Positions 9,054 to 17,059 of a stretch of DNA of 64,000 nt are shown in pieces. The stretch lies in contig NZ_SZQF01000008.1 in assembly GCF_005869935.1 (NCBI RefSeq), forward strand, positions 62,001 through 126,000. Reading direction: 5' to 3'. The notes under the pieces were generated by a model that saw only the letters and a list, made by a program, of their open reading frames with translations, was not told where the DNA came from and did not search any database. This stretch comes from Winogradskyella algicola. GTDB lineage: Bacteria > Bacteroidota > Bacteroidia > Flavobacteriales > Flavobacteriaceae. Numbering within the stretch: the first letter of the stretch is position 1; the number at the start of each line of letters is the position of its first letter. Made by a program: the position numbers and the translations under genes.

Positions 9054-10382
9054 ATGAAAAATGAAACCATAATTATAATAGCGCTATTAGCATTTTTTTC
9101 GGCTTGCAAAAATAGCTCAAAAGAAAGTGTGAGGAGTGATAATGTTGTTACTACCGATGTCACAAACTTCTGGAAAGCGTATGACCAAATCATAACTACC
9201 CAAGATTCTGTATTACAATATAAGTACTTAGATAGTTTGTATTTAGATAAAGGCACTGCAGGTTTAGAAGGTATTATAGAAGCAAGAAAATATACAGCAG
9301 AAGAATACATAAATGCCATTAATACCTATCCAAAATTTTGGAATTCAATTAGACAAAACACATTACAAATAGCTAAGGTTGGCACTCAACTAGAAGAGGG
9401 TATTGAAAAACTGAAAACCATCTATCCAGAACTAAAATCCGCAAAAATCTATTTCTCTATTGGTGCCTTTCGTACACCAGGCACAACGATTGATAGTTTG
9501 GTGCTGATTGGTTCAGAATTGGCAATGGCAGATACAAATACCAATACAAGTGAATTGCCTGAAAACCTATCGTATGTAAAATCATATTTTGCTACCAACC
9601 CCAAAAAAAATCTAGTGTTTTTAAACATCCACGAGTACGTGCATACACAACAAAAACCTAGGGTTTATAATTTATTATCTTCTGTTATATATGAAGGCGT
9701 TGCCGAATTTGTCACCGTAAAAGCACTAAACCAACCATCGCCAAATCCGCAAATTAAATTCGGAAAAAATAATGCCAACCGCATTAGAGAAGTCTTTGAA
9801 AATGAAATGTTTTACGTCGCTAATTTTGATAAATGGTTAAATGGAGATGCACCCAACGAATTTGGTATGCGAGATTTAGGCTATTATGTAGGCTATCAGA
9901 TTTGTGAAAATTATTATAACCAAGCAGAAGATAAACAAGCAGCTATTAAAACAATGATAGAGCTCGATTACGAAAACGAGTCAGAAATTGAAGCGTTTGT
10001 TCAAAAAGCAGACTATTTTTCTGCTACTTTAGATGCGCTGGAACAAAATTTTGAAAGCAAACGACCAACAGTCGTAGGTATTGAGCAGTTTGAGAACAAG
10101 AGCCAAAATGTTAATCCAAAACTAAAAACCGTAACCATAAAATTTTCAGAAGCTTTAGATGGTTATCGCACTAGCGTTGATTTAGGGCCTTTGGGAAGAG
10201 ATGCCTTCCCTAATGGAACATTAAACGGAAGAAAATGGACAAAGGACAACAAATCTTGGACAATTCCGGTTGATTTAGAGCCTAATAAAACCTATCAAAT
10301 CTACATTACAAACAATTTTAGAACGTCAGACAACAGGCCTTTAAAGCCTTATTTAATAGAGTTTAAAACAGAAAATGAATAA
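9054..10382 (+). CDS. Lipoprotein zinc metallopeptidase (DUF2268/gluzincin-like) with C-terminal Ig-like domain
   Basis: 442 residues with a lipoprotein signal (lipobox SAC at about residues 16-18). The core has the zinc-binding motif HEYVH (H193, E194, H197) and a glutamate-bearing helix EGVAEFV about 20 residues later, the arrangement of gluzincin peptidases and DUF2268 proteins. GldB-like gliding proteins share this fold, but I do not see gliding-operon context. Residues about 335-440 look like a bacterial Ig-like (Big_5) domain (VTIKFSEALDG ... TYQIYITNNF). It is probably anchored in the envelope. The next gene starts one base after its stop. Confidence 0.8.
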   Translation: MKNETIIIIALLAFFSACKNSSKESVRSDNVVTTDVTNFWKAYDQIITTQDSVLQYKYLDSLYLDKGTAGLEGIIEARKYTAEEYINAINTYPKFWNSIRQNTLQIAKVGTQLEEGIEKLKTIYPELKSAKIYFSIGAFRTPGTTIDSLVLIGSELAMADTNTNTSELPENLSYVKSYFATNPKKNLVFLNIHEYVHTQQKPRVYNLLSSVIYEGVAEFVTVKALNQPSPNPQIKFGKNNANRIREVFENEMFYVANFDKWLNGDAPNEFGMRDLGYYVGYQICENYYNQAEDKQAAIKTMIELDYENESEIEAFVQKADYFSATLDALEQNFESKRPTVVGIEQFENKSQNVNPKLKTVTIKFSEALDGYRTSVDLGPLGRDAFPNGTLNGRKWTKDNKSWTIPVDLEPNKTYQIYITNNFRTSDNRPLKPYLIEFKTENE

Positions 10383-11147
10383 ATGTTACAGATGAAAAGA
10401 GTTATCATATTTTTTTGCTGTATAAGCATTGGTTGCAGTAATGTCGAAAACAATTCTAAATTAGAAAGCGATGAGGCGCGTACAATTTGGAATCAACAAA
10501 AAAGAGAACAGTATTTAAACAACCGAAACGATACGACAACTTGGGACAACCAAATGCTTGAAAACGATAAGCAACTCATTGGTATTGGTGAATTTGGCCC
10601 ATTTGAGATTGGTGTGTTCCCAGTGCCTAAGTATGAGCTTTTAGGGAAAAATAGCTTTAAAGGCCTAGGCAATAAAACTGAGGATTTTAAAGTTGGCAAC
10701 AAAACAGTGGTAATGAATAGTTTTTTTGTGGCAAAAAATGAAATCAATAAAAAACGACTAGGCGATAAGCATAACGACGTGTTTTTTCAACTTTTGGTGC
10801 TAACCGATACCTTAGATACTGAAAATTACAACCTCAATAAAAACATAGCCATATCTCGAAATCATCCCGATTATCTGGCTCAGGGATTTGTAAAAACAAA
10901 AACGACCACCATTGATTATGTAGCTTTTAAAACTGCTGAAGGCGATGACTACGCTATTATAAATACGCGATTATTCCATCTCAATTTTGGTAAAACCATA
11001 GGTATTGCACCACAAAAAGATGGTACATTCAGGTCTTTTCAAATTAAAAGCCCACAATTAACTTCTGAAACTATTATAAACTTTACGGAAAGTCTAACCA
11101 AAGATGATGATGTGGTTACCTTTTTCAATCAAAAAGGAGCTATTTAA
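10383..11147 (+). CDS. Hypothetical lipoprotein, 254 residues
   Basis: It has a lipoprotein-like N-terminus (KRVIIFFCCISIGC, lipobox IGC at about residues 17-19). The ATG at 10383 is immediately after the stop of the metallopeptidase gene; an alternative ATG lies at 10392 and gives a shorter n-region. I do not recognise a domain in the mature part. Charged and aromatic residues alternate, as in a soluble envelope protein. It is in the same operon as the flanking metallopeptidase and esterase-like genes, with gaps of 0 and 9 bases. Confidence 0.7.
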   Translation: MLQMKRVIIFFCCISIGCSNVENNSKLESDEARTIWNQQKREQYLNNRNDTTTWDNQMLENDKQLIGIGEFGPFEIGVFPVPKYELLGKNSFKGLGNKTEDFKVGNKTVVMNSFFVAKNEINKKRLGDKHNDVFFQLLVLTDTLDTENYNLNKNIAISRNHPDYLAQGFVKTKTTTIDYVAFKTAEGDDYAIINTRLFHLNFGKTIGIAPQKDGTFRSFQIKSPQLTSETIINFTESLTKDDDVVTFFNQKGAI

Positions 11148-11156
11148 AAAGTAAAA

Positions 11157-12341
11157 ATGACTCGAGTGAAAAGCCATCTTAAACAAATAAATAACACATT
11201 CTTTATTTTTTTGTTCCTATTAATTACTGCCAATACAATTTATTGTCAAAATTATAGCGTTTACAAATCAAAAATAGATACCGCTTTTGTATCTACACGT
11301 TTGGGTTACGAAAAAAAGATATCCGTTCTTCTACCTAACGATTGGCAAAAAAATAACCCAAAGCAATATCCACTAATTATAATTTTTGATCAACAAAATA
11401 AAAGAAGCCACAACCAGATCATTAACACCATAGATTATTTAACGGCTTCGGAACAAATGCCTCGCGCAATTATAATCAGTATTGAGTCCGACAATTCCAG
11501 AAGAATAAGTGAAGCAAAAAGCCCCAAATCATCTACAAGCGGAAAAGCACATCTAAATGAAAAATTCCTCTTTGAGGAAGTTATTGCTCTAGCAGAATCA
11601 AAATACAAGGCAAATTCGTTTAGGTTGTTAATTGGCCACTCATGGTATGGACATTTTACCACAGCGATGTTTACAAAATATAGTGATAGCCTTTCCGCAG
11701 TTATAGCTCTAGATCCTTTTTTTAACCAAAAAAATGTATCTTTAATGGATTCCATATCTGCATTAAAAACCCATAACATAATCCATACGAAATATTATCG
11801 CTATGCCATTGGTAAGGATTATCCCGAGGACTACGCATCTATTAAAACAGCTGAAAAACAATTCAAAAATTCAAAAATAGATATCAAAGGCACCTATTTT
11901 CCCAGAGCTTTTCATCACGCAGTGCCAGGATTGGGCATTGCAGAGGCACTATACGACATATTTGAGTATTGGTCCATAGAACAATTTGCTTTTTTTGAAC
12001 CTTTAAACTCTAGCATCGATGTGTTTTTTCAATCAAAACAAAATGTCAAAAATCATTATGGTACTAACTTAGATTTTTCATTAGGCATATTAAACGGAAA
12101 AGGGTGGTTTTTTTATAACAATAACGATTATAAAAATGCTATTGAAGCATGGGAGTTATTACTGTTATCTTATCCCAATTTTTCTGAAGGTTATTTGTAC
12201 ATTATGGATGCACAAATGGTATTGAATCAAGATATTACGGATACTATAGAACGCTTTAATGCATCATTGGCAAACTCTCAATTCTATTCTGAAAAAGAAA
12301 AAAATGACTTAATAAAAGAACTCGAAAGTCTAAAAAAATAA
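11157..12341 (+). CDS. Secreted alpha/beta hydrolase, esterase-like, with TPR-like tail
   Basis: 394 residues with a signal peptide ending near IYCQN. The fold resembles the Fes/esterase-D group: PLIIIFDQQN strand, nucleophile elbow GHSWYG with S162 (about 160-165), acid candidate ALDPFF, and histidine in AFHHAVPG. The elbow is non-standard: the residue two after Ser that is usually Gly is Tyr, with Gly one further on. The last 100 residues resemble a TPR (WFFYNNNDYKNAIEAWELLL). The substrate is unknown. It is last in the lipoprotein run; a broken nitrilase gene follows after 5 bases. Confidence 0.78.
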   Translation: MTRVKSHLKQINNTFFIFLFLLITANTIYCQNYSVYKSKIDTAFVSTRLGYEKKISVLLPNDWQKNNPKQYPLIIIFDQQNKRSHNQIINTIDYLTASEQMPRAIIISIESDNSRRISEAKSPKSSTSGKAHLNEKFLFEEVIALAESKYKANSFRLLIGHSWYGHFTTAMFTKYSDSLSAVIALDPFFNQKNVSLMDSISALKTHNIIHTKYYRYAIGKDYPEDYASIKTAEKQFKNSKIDIKGTYFPRAFHHAVPGLGIAEALYDIFEYWSIEQFAFFEPLNSSIDVFFQSKQNVKNHYGTNLDFSLGILNGKGWFFYNNNDYKNAIEAWELLLLSYPNFSEGYLYIMDAQMVLNQDITDTIERFNASLANSQFYSEKEKNDLIKELESLKK

Positions 12342-12346
12342 ACCAG

Positions 12347-13573
12347 ATGAAAATCTGCATCGCATAAACCCAATCCATAAAAGGAAACATTCAAAAAAAT
12401 ATTGAAAATCATTTACGATTTGTAGAACGTGCAATAAAATTAAATGCAGATATTATCATATTTCCAAAATTATCTATAACCAATTACGAACCTCAATTAG
12501 CCAAAGCACTGGCCACAAAAGTAGAGGATAAGCTATTTAATCCCTTTCAGGAGCTATCTAACAAAAATGAAATCGTCATTGGTGTTGGTATGCCAATAAT
12601 GGCGACTGGTGGAATTCAAATCAGTTTGCTCATATTTCAACCTAACAAAGCACGTTCGGTCTATTCTAAACAAATATTACACGCAGATGAATTGCCCTAC
12701 TTTGTAAATGGCGATAAGCAAACTATTTTTACTATTAAAGAAAAGAAGATTGCTTTCGGTATTTGCTATGAAACACTTCAAGAAGCGCATTTTGTAAATG
12801 CTATAAAAAAACAGGCTGATGTTTATATCGCTAGTGTTGCTAAGCCTCAAACAGGCATAGACAAAGCCAATCAGTTCTTTTCTAAAATGACAAAAACCTA
12901 TAGCATACCCATCATAATGGCTAATTGTGTTGGTCCCTGCGATAATTTTATAAGTGCAGGTCAAAGTACAGTTTGGAATGCAAAAGGCGAGCGAGTTTCT
13001 CAATTAGATACCACACATCAAGGTATTCTTATTTATGATACTGAAACAGGACATTCAGAAAAAGAACAGCTCACTATTGAAAAAGGCACTCTTGCAGATT
13101 TAGATGTTCTATTTCAAATGTATAACAAAGCAAAAGACCGGTTAGAAAATGACAAAATTTATCAATGGACAAACAATTACCCCAAAAGCTCGATTATTAA
13201 AAATGACCTTGAAAGTAAGGTATTATATGTCCTGAAAAATAATGACAGAATCATTGGTGCCATAAACATTAGTGAACTTCAAGAGCCTGAATACAAAACG
13301 ATAGATTGGCAATTTAATGATGCTAAGGTATTGGTAATTCACAGACTCGTTGTTCATCCTAACAGTCAAAATAAAGGTTTTGCTAAACTATTGATGGATT
13401 TTGCAGAAGCATTCGGAAGGCAAAACAACTACACGTCTATTCGATTAGATGCATATACCCAGAACAAACCCGTTGTTACGTTTTATAAAAATCGAGATTA
13501 CGTTGTTAGAGGTCATATTTATTTCCCAGAGCGAAAGTATCCATTTTATGCTATGGAAAAAGCCCTAACTTAA
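12347..13573 (+). pseudogene. Nitrilase-GNAT fusion gene interrupted by a nonsense codon
   Basis: From the ATG at 12347 the frame reads MKICIA, then TAA at 12365-12367, then continues open in the same frame as TQSIKGNIQKNIENH to 13573. Without the stop, the product is a 408-residue carbon-nitrogen hydrolase domain (about 1-240) fused to a GNAT acetyltransferase (about 245-408). In relatives the stop position would be Gln, so one C-to-T change (CAA to TAA) explains it. The catalytic glutamate of FPELS is Lys here (K44 in IIFPKLS), while the lysine (K108 region) and cysteine (C140, FGICYET) remain. The GNAT half is intact and could be translated from an internal start such as the ATG at 12590. 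Its 3' end overlaps the opposing VOC gene by 4 bases. Confidence 0.75.
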
Positions 13574-13941
13574 ATATGCTGGTCTACCAAAATGGCATTA
13601 CCATCAGGATCTAAGATTACAAAACTTGCAGGTCCGGACTCTGGAGCGTCAATTTCACTGGCAAAGGTGATACCTTTAGCTTTTAAATGTTTTTGAATGT
13701 CCCTAACATCATCAAAGCTGTCTAAGGTATTAGCCTCCTGATCCCAGCCAGGATTAAACGTAAGGATATTATTTTCAAACATACCTTGAAACAAACCAAT
13801 CAATGTGGACTCATTTTTCATGATGAGGTAATTTTTGTCCAGATCACCTGCAAATACAGTAAAGCCTAAGGTTTCGTAAAAAGCTTTTGAAGCGTTAAGG
13901 TCTTTAACCGCGAGACTGATTGAGAATGCACCGAGTTTCAT
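13570..13941 (-). CDS. VOC-family (glyoxalase/bleomycin-resistance fold) protein
   Basis: 123 residues with two beta-alpha-beta-beta-beta repeats of the vicinal oxygen chelate fold: [24 protein letters not shown] at the start and [17 protein letters not shown] at the end. Members are glyoxalases, dioxygenases or drug-binding proteins; the sequence does not decide which. The metal-ligand positions are only partly recognisable. It is convergent with the broken nitrilase gene and overlaps its stop codon. Confidence 0.85.
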   Translation of the reverse strand: MKLGAFSISLAVKDLNASKAFYETLGFTVFAGDLDKNYLIMKNESTLIGLFQGMFENNILTFNPGWDQEANTLDSFDDVRDIQKHLKAKGITFASEIDAPESGPASFVILDPDGNAILVDQHI

Positions 13942-14004
13942 AGTGTTTTGATTTTAGTTAGTTCTTGTCTTACAAGGTATGAAATGTTATTGTCAATACG
14001 TTAG

Positions 14005-14165
14005 TTCTCGATACTATTTGCTCGCACACTCACAAATCACTCGAACTGACGATTTAAGTTTGATTGTTATGCGTTTCGTCACTTCGAGTGATTCCGAAGC
14101 ATGAGGAATTGTATCGAGAAGCATTATAGCAAATAGTTTTCGATAGCTCTACTGAGCTTGAAGAA
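14005..14165 (+). repeat. Dispersed palindromic repeat, reverse and forward units
   Basis: A reverse unit (TTCTCGATA 14005-14013, arm ATTTG...CAAAT, CACTCGAACTGACG 14038-14051) is followed by a forward unit (CGTCACTTCGAGTG 14077-14090, arm ATTCC...GGAAT, TATCGAGAA 14112-14120) and a degenerate reverse half to about 14165. It fills most of the 267-base gap between the VOC and M16 genes; nothing else was seen in the gap. Confidence 0.85.
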
Positions 14166-14208
14166 ATACAAATTTTATTATTCTAATCGAACAATCTACA
14201 CAAAGTTG

Positions 14209-17037
14209 CTAATTGCCATTTAGTAACACTGGCTTTCCAAAACCTAAAGCCTCCAATTTATCCAATTGTGTGGCAGCATCGCCAACAATTAAATATACCA
14301 TTTGGTTGGGTTTAATGTATTTTTCAATTAGCATTTTAACATCATCAACGGTCAGTGCTTTTACCATGTTTTCTTGTGCTTTAGCGTAGTCATCTGCATA
14401 GCCATAGTTACTAATATTGCTGAGCATGTTAAGTTTGGCACCAAGTGTTTCAAAAGCTCTGGCCGTACTTTTTATGGTATAGCCTTTAGTGATGTCTAAG
14501 TCTTCCTCGTTATAATTTTTTCCGTAGTCTTCTAAAATTTGTTTTACGAGATCGGTTGCTTCATAAGTGACATTAGTACGTATACCACTACTTATGGTAA
14601 ACTCACCAATATATTCTGAACCAGAAAAGCCAGATCGGATACCATAGGTGTACCCTTTACCTTCGCGTAATTGCTGTGTGAGCTGTGAGGCGAAACTACC
14701 TCCACCTAAGCGATAATTCATAACATTGGCAAGGTAATAGTCGTTGTGCGTGGCTTTTAACGATGGATAGCCAAAACGAATTACAGATTGCTTGGCACCA
14801 GGTACATCATAGAAGTAAACCGTTGATTGTTCTGGATACAATGGCATTGGTAATTCCGGAATTTCAATGGCTTTGGATTCCCACTGCGTATTGATGTTGT
14901 CCAAAGCGTTTATAACCTCGGTTTCTGATATGGCACCAACAACATGCACATTGGTTAATTGCGGTGACAAGTTTTTATTGTAATACGATTTTAAATCGAA
15001 AATGTCAATGCTATGCACTGAGGCTTCGGTACCTCTGTTATTGTATGCTAAAATGTTATGATCTCCATACAATAGTTTTGAAAATTCATCTGCAGCAATG
15101 CTGTTAGGATTGGCTTTACTGCGTTGAATGCTACTTATGGTACTTTGCTTTAAAAGTTCAAATTCGGTCTCGTCCCAACGCGGTTCTAATAAGATTTCAG
15201 TAACCAAGTCCATGGTTTTATCAAAGTGCTTAGAAAGCGTTGTACCAGCAATGGTGATGTTATCTTCTGTGGCATAGGTATAGATACTTGCTCCAATGCT
15301 TTCAATGGCGTTTTCAAGTTCTTCGGTAGTCTTGTTTTTGGTGCCCTTTGTCATAAGGTCGGCTAATAGGTTAGAGACACCTACTTTGTCTTTGTTTTCT
15401 AATAATAAACCACCTGTTATTTGTATTTCAAATTGTACCAGAGGCACTTCGCTATTTTCGATGCCATACACTGAAATACCAGAGTCTAATTCTTTTTTCC
15501 AAACTTTTGGAATATTCAATTCTGGACTTGGTCCATAAGGCGGCTCAATACTTCTATCAAAACTACTTGGTGTTTTTTCGTAAGTAGCTGCTACACTCGG
15601 ATCGAATGTGTCCTCTGCGCCTTCAATAATGTTTTCTTCTTTAATATCTGCCAATTGCGAATTGTCTAATACCAAATTCTTTTGACCTTTTGGTACAAAA
15701 CTTGTTGCTACAAAATTCTTGTTTTTAATATACTTATTGTAAACGCGCATCACATCTTTAGGTGTTACAGCAAGTATGTTTTTTACATCTTGATTTATGA
15801 AATCTGGGTCACCTGCAAAGATTTCGTATTGTGCCAACTGAAACCCTTTGCCTAAAACGCTCGATAGGCCTTGGTAGAAATCCGTTTCTTGTCCTGCTTT
15901 AATACGATTAAGATCGTCTTCTGAAATACCATTAAGCTCAAAATCCTTAAAACCGTCTTTTATGGCAGATGCAACTGCGTTTAAATCCTTTTGGTCGAAG
16001 GCTGTAACACTGAGCATTAATTGGCCTGCCAATTCTGAATTGTTTTGATAAAATACAACATTATCTGTTAGCTTTTCGTCGTCGATAAGTACTTTGTTTA
16101 AAGGTGCTTTTTTCCCGTTAGATAAATAGTTAGTAAGCACACTTAGAGCATATGAATCTTTATGGTATTGAGGCACACCAGGCCAAGCCATAGTTAGTCG
16201 TGGAGCTCTAGCAAAATTGTCTTCGTAAAATAAGCGTTTGGTAGATTTTAAAGTTACGGGTTGCTTTTCTAATGCAGGAATGTCTTCGCCTCTGGGAATT
16301 TCGTCAAAATATTTTTTTACCCAAGCCTTGGTTTGTTCTACGTCAATATCGCCTGCAATGGTTAATGTAACGTTATTTGGTACATACCAACGTCTAAAAA
16401 ATTCCTTGACGTCCTCTAAGGTGGCATTTTGTAAATCTTCGAGAGAGCCTATAACTTCCCAACTGTAAGGGTGGCCTTCAGGATATAAATTACTGTTAAT
16501 CACAGCAGAATTATGTCCGTAAGGCTGATTGTCTACGCGCTGACGTTTTTCATTTTTAACGACTTCTTTTTCTTTTGCTAATACCGGTTCGGTAACCGTA
16601 TTGATAAACCAACCTAATTTGTCTGCTTCTGCCCAGATCATTTTTTCTAAGGCATCTTTTGGTACGGTTTGAAAGTAATTGGTGCGATCTCTACTTGTAG
16701 AGCCATTGGCACCAGAACCACCTATACGTGCACTCATCTGGTCGAGGCCTCCTTTACCTAAATTTTCAGATTCTAAAAATAATAAGTGTTCAAAAAGGTG
16801 AGCAAAACCTGTTCTGCCTTCTTTTTCTCTTGCAGAACCTACGTGTGCGGTTAATGCCACTGCCGCAACAGGATCTGATCGGTCTACATGTAGTATAACT
16901 TGTAAGCCGTTGTCTAAAGTGAATTTTTCAAAATCGACTTTAAATTCTGGCGAAGTCTCTTTGGTGTCGTTCTGTTTGCAAGCAGATAGAGTTATTAAGA
17001 CAAATAGACTTAGACATAAAGATTTGATTGGTTTCAT
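14209..17037 (-). CDS. M16-family (insulinase-like) zinc peptidase, lipoprotein
   Basis: 942 residues from the ATG at 17037. The lipoprotein signal has its lipobox at SAC (about residues 18-20). Two M16 halves are present: the N-terminal one has the inverted zinc motif HLFEH with a distal glutamate in EVVKNEKRQR, and the C-terminal half lacks the motif and has the R/Y substrate-binding stretch (GGGSFASQLTQQLREGKGYTYG). A longer frame from 17076 would overlap the upstream gene's end and put 13 hydrophilic residues before the signal, so it was rejected. It lies 22 bases downstream of the M14 peptidase gene; the two form an operon for extracytoplasmic peptide degradation. Confidence 0.92.
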   Translation of the reverse strand: MKPIKSLCLSLFVLITLSACKQNDTKETSPEFKVDFEKFTLDNGLQVILHVDRSDPVAAVALTAHVGSAREKEGRTGFAHLFEHLLFLESENLGKGGLDQMSARIGGSGANGSTSRDRTNYFQTVPKDALEKMIWAEADKLGWFINTVTEPVLAKEKEVVKNEKRQRVDNQPYGHNSAVINSNLYPEGHPYSWEVIGSLEDLQNATLEDVKEFFRRWYVPNNVTLTIAGDIDVEQTKAWVKKYFDEIPRGEDIPALEKQPVTLKSTKRLFYEDNFARAPRLTMAWPGVPQYHKDSYALSVLTNYLSNGKKAPLNKVLIDDEKLTDNVVFYQNNSELAGQLMLSVTAFDQKDLNAVASAIKDGFKDFELNGISEDDLNRIKAGQETDFYQGLSSVLGKGFQLAQYEIFAGDPDFINQDVKNILAVTPKDVMRVYNKYIKNKNFVATSFVPKGQKNLVLDNSQLADIKEENIIEGAEDTFDPSVAATYEKTPSSFDRSIEPPYGPSPELNIPKVWKKELDSGISVYGIENSEVPLVQFEIQITGGLLLENKDKVGVSNLLADLMTKGTKNKTTEELENAIESIGASIYTYATEDNITIAGTTLSKHFDKTMDLVTEILLEPRWDETEFELLKQSTISSIQRSKANPNSIAADEFSKLLYGDHNILAYNNRGTEASVHSIDIFDLKSYYNKNLSPQLTNVHVVGAISETEVINALDNINTQWESKAIEIPELPMPLYPEQSTVYFYDVPGAKQSVIRFGYPSLKATHNDYYLANVMNYRLGGGSFASQLTQQLREGKGYTYGIRSGFSGSEYIGEFTISSGIRTNVTYEATDLVKQILEDYGKNYNEEDLDITKGYTIKSTARAFETLGAKLNMLSNISNYGYADDYAKAQENMVKALTVDDVKMLIEKYIKPNQMVYLIVGDAATQLDKLEALGFGKPVLLNGN

Positions 17038-17059
17038 AATGTATTTTGATTGATGATTG

